Under the pieces are notes generated by a model. The model ran no database searches. It was not told where the DNA came from and saw only the letters and a list, made by a program, of their open reading frames with translations. A stretch of DNA of 64,000 nucleotides, from assembly GCA_933822405.4 (NCBI GenBank), contig CAKOGP040002125.1:145128-209127 (forward strand), in the 5' to 3' direction. Positions 9,432 through 18,140 of the stretch are shown here, in pieces. This DNA comes from Cylindrotheca closterium. Lineage: Eukaryota; Bacillariophyta; Bacillariophyceae; Bacillariales; Bacillariaceae. The first letter of the stretch is position 1. Every line of letters begins with the position of its first letter. The position numbers were made by a program, and so were the translations under genes.

Positions 9432-10715
9432 ATGGAGGACAACGAACAAGACTGGGTTGAGAAACTCGTAAAAAAGTCCCTTGTCTACTTCAAACAACGA
9501 AACTTTCAAAAGGCCAAGGGGATTTTGGCGAAAGTGCTGAAGATACGAACAAAGGAGTTCGGGGAGGATAATGTCTCTGTGGCCGACACACTCTTTTATA
9601 TCGGAATGGTTCTGAAGGAGGAAGGAAATTTCAATGAAGCCTTGGCGAAACTAAAAAGTGCTCTTGAGATCCAGCTGAAGAAATTGGGGGAAAGTCACAT
9701 TGACACAATAAATACCTACGAAGTCATTGGTAGAGTCTTTCTGCGAAGTGGTAACAGCGACAAAGCTCAAGAAATGTTCCGGAAAGTTCTGGATAACAGG
9801 CTCGAGTCTCTGCCACACTCATTGTTTCATTTGATGGATCTGAGCCAAGACCTGGTGTTGGCATTTCGAAATGAAGACAATCTTTCAGAAGCAATCAAGA
9901 TACAGAGACTCGTACTTGCGAAGCTACTACAATTTTATGGGGAAGACAGCTCCGAAGTCACTCGTGTATATATTTCCATTGCGATGCTGTTGAAAGACCA
10001 AAGTAGGTTGGACGATGCTCTTCAGATGCTTGATAAAAGCATCGAGATTTGTTCTCGCCTACAACACCAAGGGGGTTTCGACACGATGATATTGGCCGGA
10101 GCGCTCCTAAACAAAGCAGGATGCCTGGAAAAACAAAGGAATTTTGAAGGTGCCATGGAGGTGTACAACAGAGTTCTATTGATACAAAAGGAAGCGCTAG
10201 GCGAAATGCACCCCTCAACAGCAGAGACTTATGCATATCTTGCAGATGCATATGCCAACCAAAACATGTCAGAAGATGCCATCAAGGCGTATGCGAAAGC
10301 CATCAATAATCGCAAAGCGAATTTTGGCGATGGTCATCCTAGCACAAAGAAGGTCAGCAGTAGCCTTAGATTGTTAAAGCGCGAGAAAAAAGCGAGATCA
10401 CTGTATGAGCAGGGACTGGTAATGAAGGCACAAGAAGACTTGGAAAAGGCAATACAGTTCTTCCATGAGGCGCTGGACATTTTCAAGGGAGTCTATGATG
10501 TTCATCCTAACATGGCAGTAATCTACGAGAATATTTCGGCCGTCAAAGTTGAACAGAGTTTGCTGGAAGATGGGATCGCTGCGAGTGCACAAGCCCTCAA
10601 GATTCGTCGAAGAACGCTTGGGGACGACAATGCTTACACGAAGGGCCGTATGGAAGTGCATAGATCTTTGCTGAGACGTCTCTTGGAGAATCGTAACCAT
10701 AAGCAAGGGAACTAA
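9432..10715 (+). CDS. TPR-repeat protein, kinesin light chain-like repeats
   Basis: 427-aa protein built almost entirely of tetratricopeptide repeats of the paired kinesin-light-chain type. Repeats of about 42 residues alternate helices such as SVADTLFYIGMVLKEEGNF and NEALAKLKSALEIQLKKLG, with the linker pattern LGE-H-x-x-T or DGHPST. About eight to nine repeats can be traced from residue 10 to the end. Neither a kinesin motor nor an enzymatic domain is present, so it should act as a protein-binding scaffold; the partner is unknown. The start ATG follows an A-rich leader. One exon, with a well-conserved frame throughout. Such proteins are numerous in diatoms and an orthology call is not possible. 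Confidence 0.85.
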   Translation: MEDNEQDWVEKLVKKSLVYFKQRNFQKAKGILAKVLKIRTKEFGEDNVSVADTLFYIGMVLKEEGNFNEALAKLKSALEIQLKKLGESHIDTINTYEVIGRVFLRSGNSDKAQEMFRKVLDNRLESLPHSLFHLMDLSQDLVLAFRNEDNLSEAIKIQRLVLAKLLQFYGEDSSEVTRVYISIAMLLKDQSRLDDALQMLDKSIEICSRLQHQGGFDTMILAGALLNKAGCLEKQRNFEGAMEVYNRVLLIQKEALGEMHPSTAETYAYLADAYANQNMSEDAIKAYAKAINNRKANFGDGHPSTKKVSSSLRLLKREKKARSLYEQGLVMKAQEDLEKAIQFFHEALDIFKGVYDVHPNMAVIYENISAVKVEQSLLEDGIAASAQALKIRRRTLGDDNAYTKGRMEVHRSLLRRLLENRNHKQGN

Positions 10716-10941
10716 CTGAATATGGAACAAGTCTACGTGCAAACCAAGTCTGAATGAGGAGATGATGACATGAAGTGAATGGCCGCTACCTTTCGGATAG
10801 GATAATGGAAATAGGGATCTCAGTTTTCGCCAACGGCAACACTGAGAAGCATAGTAAACGCATAATAGAAAACAATTGCAATAGTCGCTCTGGCTCAGCT
10901 GCTTTATTTGAAATGCTACTAAACAATACCTGATTTAAAAT

Positions 10942-13218
10942 TCAAAAAATAACACAAGTGATCATCAACAGTGTGCTCGCAACAGTATAGAGTGTCTGGG
11001 AGACTGAGCCGCTTGTGGGGGGCACTTGTTTCTGGCGTGGGAATAAAGGCTCAGATGGAAGTGACAGAGTGCTGGACGGCATGGAAGATGGTCGATCGGT
11101 TGGAACTGGCGTAATGATTTTCTCATGACCATACACTTTGAGTTCCCATCCCAACAACTGATCCTGGTAGTCCGCGGGGTTAGTATATTTGGTTCCACCA
11201 CCGAGAACGCAGCATGCATCTTTTGGACGACGACCTTGCTCATCTTCGAGCATGAACAAAGAAGGAAAGGTTCCATCTGTGAGACCTCCATCGGCGCACC
11301 ATTGTCGTCTTTCTGCATCCTCACAAAGGCTTGAGGCGGAATAAAAATCCGAGCAGATACTACCTGCTAAACTTCCACCACCACAAGAACAGCAACCCGC
11401 CGTAATGCGATCCAGAATGTGGCTCATGGCACTGACGTATGATTCATCGTGCATCCCTTCGAAGTATTCCAGCATTCCGCAATCGATAGGACCCACATCT
11501 TTTACATCCACTTGCCAATCCATCAAGTCAGCGCATTTGCTGACATCTCCTTGGGTCACATCTGAAATCGTTAGCGTCCAAGTACCGCTAGCGATCTCAC
11601 CCCAGGATCGAATTGTACGGAGTGTCCAAGGTCCACTCTCCTGGCCATTTTCGGGGACGGCACCGGGTGTCAGCTCGGATACAGTTCCGTCTGGAGACGT
11701 TAGAGTCACCTTCAAATGACCTCGAGACAGGTGCTGGATGTAAAGATTGACTTCCACATTCTCGACCTGAATAAGAGGTTCCATGGATTCAATCGAGAGT
11801 TCTGCCACCAATGGAGCATTGGGATTGTCTCCAATACTAATATTCATATTGGAATCAATTGCAGTAAGGATCTGTTCTTCACCATACAATAACCAATTCT
11901 GGGCCGCTGTCACTGCCCCAAAGGCATCAACAATACCAAATCCGTAGAGATTGGAGTGGGTTAACCCTGCACCGTTGGTAGTCTGTGTATCGTCTTCAAA
12001 ATTTGCATGAGTGACTGGACGAGAAGTGATAGCTAGGATTCCTTGGACATCCCGCCAAGTAAGATTCGGATTCGCTTCTAGCATCAATGCAACCACACCC
12101 GATACTATCGGACTCGAGAAACTAGTTCCGACGTTTGCCAGTTGACACCCTCCACCCGCATAAGCAGCAGCTTGATGAGTCAAGTCAGAGATATCTCCAC
12201 CTGGGGCTGTCAGCAAAAGTGAAGCTCCAGGGGCGGAATAAGATGTCGACATGGCGTCCTTGCCGACTGCTCCCACAAAGATTGGAAATCGGCTTGGTTG
12301 CTGAAAGTTCGTGTTCCCAGCTAATCCAAGATCATTCCCCGATGAATGCACATAGATGATACCTTTGCCGTCGCGTCCTTTCATAGCTCCTTGTTCGATT
12401 GCAGCAGTCGTTACTGGATTCATGGGTCGAAAACCACATTGTCCACCAAGGACGAGTTTGTCCAATAGTTCCATACAAATTTCATGATCAAACTCGGCAA
12501 AAAGAAGACAGTGTTGGTCGACTACATTTGCACAGAACACGTCGGGTTGTGTCGAAGGAAATTCGCAGGCTTTGCAAGGATGGGTAATGTTTTTTGCTTG
12601 CCCAAAGAAGGGAACTGTGTCTCCGTATTTGTAGGTGAATGGACATGTATTGATATTTGGAAAGGTTCCTTCAAACGTAGAATTTTCAAGTGCTCGACAC
12701 GTCTGTACCCCGAATGAATTCTGCGAAATGTCAATTTGATCTAATTTGTATGCTGGATAGGTTCCATCATGTGACGTCTCGTCTACATCCGGTGCGGAAA
12801 GTATCACACAAGACGAAAATACAACTTCAGGAGCAACTCCCACGGCACACTGGCCATTGTTTCCAGCCGCACCAATGATTGAAGCTACAATCGTCCCATG
12901 CTGACCAAACTCCTTTTTCTTTTTATCGTACGAAATATCGTAGACTTGGCAGGATGCATCTGCATCAAACCGACCCTCAAATTCTTCATGTTGACTGTCC
13001 ACACCTTCATCGTTGATTCGGACTCGAACACCCGTGCCAAAGATTCCTTGCTCCCAAACAGGCCAGACATTGATCATGTCAAAGACCCACCGTTGTACTC
13101 CTATTTCAGGGTCGTTGAAAACATCGTTCTTCAAAGCAAATGGAGCTCCTGCACCATTGACTTGGAGAGGAATCATTCCACAAAACAATCCGATGAGGAC
13201 TGGCACAACTAAATTCAT
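10942..13218 (-). CDS. Kexin-like subtilase (S8) with P domain, secreted, GPI-type tail
   Basis: 758-aa serine endoprotease predicted to enter the secretory pathway (signal peptide residues 1-23). Catalytic residues are visible: Asp70 in RINDEGVD, His107 in GQHGT, oxyanion Asn295 in SSGNDLG and Ser366 in VGTSFSSP. A P (proprotein convertase) domain follows at about residues 470-580, ending in GTWTLTISDV. Together these place it in the kexin/furin group. Between His107 and Asn295 lies an extended Cys-rich insertion (about residues 172-262) that is unusual. After the P domain comes a second Cys-rich region with CCSCGGGS. The C-terminus is a short hydrophobic tail with no cytosolic part, preceded by a Pro/Ser stretch, which suggests GPI anchoring. 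There is no long prodomain between signal and catalytic domain, unlike typical kexins. Confidence 0.9.
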   Translation of the reverse strand: MNLVVPVLIGLFCGMIPLQVNGAGAPFALKNDVFNDPEIGVQRWVFDMINVWPVWEQGIFGTGVRVRINDEGVDSQHEEFEGRFDADASCQVYDISYDKKKKEFGQHGTIVASIIGAAGNNGQCAVGVAPEVVFSSCVILSAPDVDETSHDGTYPAYKLDQIDISQNSFGVQTCRALENSTFEGTFPNINTCPFTYKYGDTVPFFGQAKNITHPCKACEFPSTQPDVFCANVVDQHCLLFAEFDHEICMELLDKLVLGGQCGFRPMNPVTTAAIEQGAMKGRDGKGIIYVHSSGNDLGLAGNTNFQQPSRFPIFVGAVGKDAMSTSYSAPGASLLLTAPGGDISDLTHQAAAYAGGGCQLANVGTSFSSPIVSGVVALMLEANPNLTWRDVQGILAITSRPVTHANFEDDTQTTNGAGLTHSNLYGFGIVDAFGAVTAAQNWLLYGEEQILTAIDSNMNISIGDNPNAPLVAELSIESMEPLIQVENVEVNLYIQHLSRGHLKVTLTSPDGTVSELTPGAVPENGQESGPWTLRTIRSWGEIASGTWTLTISDVTQGDVSKCADLMDWQVDVKDVGPIDCGMLEYFEGMHDESYVSAMSHILDRITAGCCSCGGGSLAGSICSDFYSASSLCEDAERRQWCADGGLTDGTFPSLFMLEDEQGRRPKDACCVLGGGTKYTNPADYQDQLLGWELKVYGHEKIITPVPTDRPSSMPSSTLSLPSEPLFPRQKQVPPTSGSVSQTLYTVASTLLMITCVIF

Positions 13219-13653
13219 CTTGATGTTGTTATTGTCCTGGCCTTTTCCCTAGACAATACTTGATTTATGGGTGCAAGATCAATTTTCTTGCTACATCTGT
13301 GTCAAAGAAGGCTTGCTTGAATGTTGGTGTCGATGTTATTGTATTGTTTTTATATTGAGGTTTCAAATCAGTTTGGCGATAATTTGAAAACTGGATCGGT
13401 TTTAGTCCGATTGATCGAATCATTTGAATCGAATGTTTGCTTTGCTTTGCTTGCTTATTTGCTTTGCGCTATTATACTGTAGCAGTACGTACTGTAATAC
13501 CGCTTTGCTTACACTTATTTGAGCTATGGCACAAATGATGCTAGGAAATACTCGGAAATACGTAGATTTTGAATTCTCAGCATACCTGATATACAGACTC
13601 GAGGAGGCATAGCCAAAAGGAGTGACGTAGTAGTAGTCACGTCAGTTTTACAT
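13219..13653. other. Intergenic
   Basis: 435 nt upstream of the protease gene. It contains TTTGCTT-rich stretches near 13440-13470 and a GCAGTACGTACTGTA segment near 13483-13497, one of the recurring TACTGTA motifs in this window. No gene was seen. Confidence 0.5.
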
Positions 13654-14097
13654 TCAAACTAATTTTCCAGCGCTGGCAAAGTAGAATGACTCCATGGATG
13701 CTAGCTTCAGCCGTCTATCATAGTCTTGGTCGGGACCACAGCTTGTATTTTCTGATCGAAGCAGATTTTTTCTCAAGGTGAACTTGCAGTGGATCATGGC
13801 AACCAGTCTTTCTTCACATAAACGGACGGTTTGATTCGGAAGGAATGGTTTCGGAAAGGCCATTGAATGCATCATTTCCATTGCGACTTTTTGTAACGCC
13901 ACCTCTCCGTGAAACTTTCTAAAGACATCGCCGGCCTTAACTTCGGAAAAATGAATCAGATGCTCAGATTCTCTAAAGATTGTGTCGGCGATTCCGGCAA
14001 GGATTCCAAACGTCTGATTCACATGCTGGGATGCTTGCATGGACTTAATGTCGTAGCCACGCTGTTCATGTTTGGAATGGCATGAAAAATCTGCCAA
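13654..14097 (-). CDS. Possible extra 3' exon of the histidine kinase or small separate gene
   Basis: An open frame of about 147 codons immediately downstream of the histidine kinase stop and on the same strand. Composition looks coding (balanced, with conserved-looking stretches such as GEVALQKVAMEMMHSMAFPKP), but no family was recognised. Its upstream end has no ATG before codon 20. The frame can be joined in phase to the kinase by removing only 28 nt (GTAAAT...TTTTCAG), which would replace the kinase stop; see the findings. Alternatives are a small gene starting at the Met of MQASQHVN, or untranslated 3' sequence. Evidence is weak. Confidence 0.35.
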   Translation of the reverse strand: MADFSCHSKHEQRGYDIKSMQASQHVNQTFGILAGIADTIFRESEHLIHFSEVKAGDVFRKFHGEVALQKVAMEMMHSMAFPKPFLPNQTVRLCEERLVAMIHCKFTLRKNLLRSENTSCGPDQDYDRRLKLASMESFYFASAGKLV

Positions 14098-14134
14098 TTT
14101 CTTTCGAAATCTGAAAAATCCAAGCTACAAACAT

Positions 14135-17100
14135 TTACCCCGTGAGAGGATCATATTCCTCTGCAATCTTGACCGTAGCCTGAATCTCGTCCATTACAAC
14201 TTGGCTCTTATTTCGAACTTCCAGATAGTCACTTTGCGAGGCGCTTTCTTGTAATTGCTTTGCAGCCTTCATGAGCCGGTCAAAGCCGCACATTCCTGCC
14301 AAGCCTTTGATGTTGTGAGCAATTTCCGCTGCGCGAGCACTGTCCTTGCGGCTCACCGATGTGCGAAGCTCATCCGCGCGCACCTTGAGGTCTCTGCCAA
14401 TGTCACCCAATAGCGTCTTGAGCAAAGCCTTGTCACCTGAACAATTGTCCAAAGCTCGTTCTTTGTCAAAAGTCTCAGGGCTTTCGTTCTCGTTTTTCTC
14501 CCTCGGTGACGACCCGACAGTCCCTGTATAGTCGGCGAGGAACCTTGCTATGGCCGCCCTCCCTACAGGTTTGGAAACCAAAGATACCATTCCGACCCCT
14601 TGCGCCCTTTCAGCAGCTCCTCTGTCTACGTCGTCGGCTGTCATCCCAATGATGGGCAAATCCTCCGTACCAGGAATCTCCTTGATGCGCCGCGCTGTCT
14701 CGATACCATTTATACCTGGTGGCATCCTCATGTCACAGATTACCATCTCAATTCGTTCTGATTTGTCGGCAAGTGAAGTTCTAACGAGTTCCACCGCGCT
14801 CTCTCCAGACGATGCTTCTGAGACGATGCAGCCCATTCCGACCAGAAAAGTGCGCAAGAGAAGTCGCATGGTCGGCGCGTCGTCTACCACCAGGACATGT
14901 GAGGCCCCAGCAGGTGGTGATGGGCTTCTAGGAGTAGGCCCCCCACTGGCAGCGGATCGTAGAGGTTTCTGTACTTCTGTGCTCAAGCGGTCCTCTCCGC
15001 AAACCTTCACAACCATGTCTCTCAAAGCATTTTTCCTCAGCGGTTTGGGAAGAAATTCGTCAAAGCCTCCCGAAAGGCAGGCTTCCTCAGTGTCTTTGTC
15101 CGCGTCAGCAGTAACTGCGACAATCTTCAAGGCATCCTGGTTATTCTCCTCCTCCCACTCTCTGATCATCTTGACACACTGGGAGCCGTCGCAAAGAGGC
15201 ATGTGTAGATCCATCAGGCAGAGATCGAATGCCCTTTTGCCACGATGAGAAATTCTTTCTTCAAATCCGGAAAGTCCATTAAGCGCTGTGGTCACTTGAC
15301 ATTTCCAGCGAGTCAGAATTGATACAATCACCTTTTGATTGATTAGATTATCCTCGACCAACAAGATTGACAAAGGATTAGGTCGTTGGCCATTGTTACT
15401 GAAGCCCACGCTAGCCCTCCGCTCCAAACTTTGCACCGGACCTGGTATTTCATCTTCAGACTCGTCGTTATGGCCATCCTCCTTTGCCAAATCTAGCCTG
15501 GCGGTATTTGTCAGTGACAACATACCACGCTTAATCTTCAGCTGCTCCACAATCATTTTGATGAGAGGAAAGCGACGGATCGGTTTTGTGGTGAATCCAT
15601 GGACATGAGGACAGGCTGCAATGGAGCGATGCACGTCAATTGACCCGAGCATGATGATGCGCACGTTGGTGTTGGCAATTGACTGGGATGAGGCGATAAA
15701 CTCGGCAACTTCCAAACCAGACATGTGCGGCATTGCAAAGTCCAGCAGCACAATCTCATACGGGTCTTCTCGAAGGGCTGCAAGTTTCAACAATTCGATT
15801 CCATTGGTACCAGACCTCGCACCTTTGACATCGCATCCAATTATCTTGAGAAGGTTGACAAGGTAGGCCGTGTTCACTGCATTGTCGTCAATCGACAGAA
15901 TGTGAACGTTCTTGAGCAGCTTCAAGTCTTCTTCAGAGACATTGTCATGCAGGTCAGAGCTAGAAGAACCGTCGGGGTCCTTCTCAAGCACACTGGTGAA
16001 AGAAAAGGTAGAACCTCGACCTGGGCGCGATTCGACCTTGATGTCCCCGTCCATCAGAGACACTAGCTTTTGGGCGATCGACAGACCAAGCCCAGTGCCA
16101 CCGTACTGTCGTGTGGTACTGTCATCGGCCTGCGTAAACGGCTGGAACAGCTTCTTGATATGCTTCTTGGATATACCAATACCAGTATCCGAGACTTCAA
16201 ACTTCAAGACAACTTTATTGTCGTCCACTGTTTTTTTACTCTTGTCTAGGAAATCCTCGTCGTCCGTTTCCGAATCATCATCAGAGTCGTCCTCGACGCC
16301 CTCGACACTGACTTCCAAGGCGACATGCCCCACTTGGGTAAACTTGAGAGCATTGCTGAGCAAGATTAGGAAAATTTGTCGAAGCCTTGTGGGATCGCCA
16401 ATGACAAAATCTGGAACCGACCGCGCCACAGTATAGACCAGATCTATGGCATTGTCGTTTGTTTTGGGTGCCATTACGGTGACCGCATCTTCAATTGTGT
16501 CGCGAATGTTAAAGGAGAGGCGTTCCAGACTAATGCCACCACCATCTGCCCTGCTAAACAGCAAAATATCATCCAAAATGGTCGTCAAGGACTGTGCGGA
16601 TCGGGAGCATGTGGCCAGCCATTCCGTCTGGACCGAATCCAATTGAGTGGATTGCAAGAGTTCCAGCATGCCAAAAATACCATTGAGGGGGGTTCGAATT
16701 TCGTGACTCATGGAAGCCAAAAACAATGCCTTTTGTTTTCGCATGCGATCGGCCAGTTCGGCACGGGCATCTGCTTCCCGCACGGCAAGTTCCAACGTCA
16801 GATCGTGCAAGAGACCCACAAAGGTGGTACCTCCTTGCTCGCTTGCTCCACTTGTGCCGGCGGTTTCAATCTTGGAGAGACCCAATCGACACTTGAACTC
16901 GGTCCCATCCTTTCGTTGGGCCGTGACGGTGCGATCGGTACCAATCATTTTCTGAATGCCCGTTTTGAAATGGGCTTCCAAATACTGATCGTGCATGGCT
17001 CGATGCGGTTGTGGCATGAGCATGCTAATGTTGTTTCCGATGAGTTCGTGTTCTTTGTAATGAAACATTTTCTGAGCACTCTTGTTGACGAGAGTAATGA

Positions 17101-17626
17101 TTCCCTTTTCATTGATGGTAAAGATCGCATCGACTGCCTCATCAATGACATTTCGGAAGAGTTCTTCTCGCTCCATGGTCTCTGTGACATCTCGGAGTGT
17201 TCCCACAAAGAAGATGTCGCCGCCGAGAGTGACTTCGGAAATGGACAAGGACGCATAAAAGGTGGTGTTGTCGGATCGTTTGGCGAGAACCCTTCGATTC
17301 CGTCCAATCATTTTCTTCATACCAGTTTCTTTGTAATTTAGCATGAATTGATCGTGCTGATGTGCCTCTGATTCGTTGGCCATCAAGGATGACACGTTCA
17401 GTTTGTTTTCAACAACACTGTCGGCGTCCATTTGAAAGGCTTGACATGCCGCAGGGTTGAAGTAAACTATGATTCCATCTTCTCCAATCACAATCGTGGG
17501 GTCAATGACGGCTGCTAAGATGGCAGTCGACAGTTCCGCGTCCATGATTGGTCGTAGTGGTGAAGACGATGACGATGTGGAGGACGTTGAGGATGATGTT
17601 GATGAGGATGTACTGTATTGCTTCAT
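14135..17626 (-). CDS. Hybrid histidine kinase: two FixL-like PAS, HisKA, HATPase, three receivers, HPt
   Basis: 1163-aa multistep phosphorelay protein with no transmembrane segment, so a soluble sensor. Order: Ser-rich N-terminus; PAS1 (about 30-150); PAS2 (about 153-280); HisKA with phospho-acceptor His308 (SMSHEIRTPLNG); HATPase_c (about 405-550; ALKFT, DTGIGI, GGTGLGLSI); receiver 1 (about 573-695, Asp629 in LLDFAMP); receiver 2 (752-875, Asp806 in LMDLHMP, Lys861); receiver 3 (908-1033, Asp965 in CDMRMPP, Lys1019); HPt with His1104 (AHNIKGLAGMCG). Both PAS domains carry the FixL heme-pocket pattern, a His followed exactly 20 residues later by Arg (His91/Arg111 and His212/Arg232), suggesting heme-based oxygen or gas sensing. 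The complete His-Asp-His-Asp chain is in one chain. The ATG start is followed by a Ser-rich leader. The domain call is certain; the heme call is inference. Confidence 0.95.
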   Translation of the reverse strand: MKQYSTSSSTSSSTSSTSSSSSPLRPIMDAELSTAILAAVIDPTIVIGEDGIIVYFNPAACQAFQMDADSVVENKLNVSSLMANESEAHQHDQFMLNYKETGMKKMIGRNRRVLAKRSDNTTFYASLSISEVTLGGDIFFVGTLRDVTETMEREELFRNVIDEAVDAIFTINEKGIITLVNKSAQKMFHYKEHELIGNNISMLMPQPHRAMHDQYLEAHFKTGIQKMIGTDRTVTAQRKDGTEFKCRLGLSKIETAGTSGASEQGGTTFVGLLHDLTLELAVREADARAELADRMRKQKALFLASMSHEIRTPLNGIFGMLELLQSTQLDSVQTEWLATCSRSAQSLTTILDDILLFSRADGGGISLERLSFNIRDTIEDAVTVMAPKTNDNAIDLVYTVARSVPDFVIGDPTRLRQIFLILLSNALKFTQVGHVALEVSVEGVEDDSDDDSETDDEDFLDKSKKTVDDNKVVLKFEVSDTGIGISKKHIKKLFQPFTQADDSTTRQYGGTGLGLSIAQKLVSLMDGDIKVESRPGRGSTFSFTSVLEKDPDGSSSSDLHDNVSEEDLKLLKNVHILSIDDNAVNTAYLVNLLKIIGCDVKGARSGTNGIELLKLAALREDPYEIVLLDFAMPHMSGLEVAEFIASSQSIANTNVRIIMLGSIDVHRSIAACPHVHGFTTKPIRRFPLIKMIVEQLKIKRGMLSLTNTARLDLAKEDGHNDESEDEIPGPVQSLERRASVGFSNNGQRPNPLSILLVEDNLINQKVIVSILTRWKCQVTTALNGLSGFEERISHRGKRAFDLCLMDLHMPLCDGSQCVKMIREWEEENNQDALKIVAVTADADKDTEEACLSGGFDEFLPKPLRKNALRDMVVKVCGEDRLSTEVQKPLRSAASGGPTPRSPSPPAGASHVLVVDDAPTMRLLLRTFLVGMGCIVSEASSGESAVELVRTSLADKSERIEMVICDMRMPPGINGIETARRIKEIPGTEDLPIIGMTADDVDRGAAERAQGVGMVSLVSKPVGRAAIARFLADYTGTVGSSPREKNENESPETFDKERALDNCSGDKALLKTLLGDIGRDLKVRADELRTSVSRKDSARAAEIAHNIKGLAGMCGFDRLMKAAKQLQESASQSDYLEVRNKSQVVMDEIQATVKIAEEYDPLTG

Positions 17627-18140
17627 CGCATTGCCTTGGCCTTATTGTAATCAAAGTCTTCGAATTCGGATTGATGAAGGATGTCTTTTCATTCTTCGCC
17701 TTCTCATCGGTACTACCGTACTGCTTGTTACCAGGAGGTCTGAATACCGGATGGATCATCTGCTCTGGAGTCTTTGTGCTTTTTTCTCTGTCGCTTTGCG
17801 CGATGTACTTATAGTTCTCCAATGATACAGAATAGAAAGCTATTTTTTTGTTATTGACTTCAAAATTAAATGAAGGCTATTCTATCACACCGAATAAGGT
17901 GGTACACGTGTACACGTGTTCGGGCGTGGCCGTTGCGATCTTATGTCGTTTGTTCTCCACAAATGCAGTCGTGTTAGTCGAAATGAACGGGTACAATTAC
18001 TGCACTGGTAGGTACAGTCCGTGTACAGTAAGTCCAAAATATAGAACATGATTCCTCCTTCGACTTTCCCATACAAGGTACTGTACTGTAGTGCTGTACT
18101 TTGTTTATTACTATTTGTTATTATATTTGCCATTATAACC
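17627..18140. other. Intergenic, kinase promoter region
   Basis: 514 nt between the kinase start and the GPN1 stop, both on the minus strand. It holds a 16-bp perfect palindrome at 17904-17919 and a TACTGTACTGTA run at 18079-18090. No gene was seen. Confidence 0.5.
17904..17919. promoter_or_regulatory. Palindromic double CACGTG box
   Basis: The 16-bp segment ACACGTGTACACGTGT equals its own reverse complement and contains two CACGTG cores (G-box/E-box, the class bound by bHLH and some bZIP factors). It lies about 280 bp upstream of the histidine kinase start codon. Binding is inferred, not shown. Confidence 0.4.

Noticed and set aside
16376..17341. 321-codon open frame antisense to the histidine kinase
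   Set aside because: Shadow of the PAS region; no start context or motif of its own.
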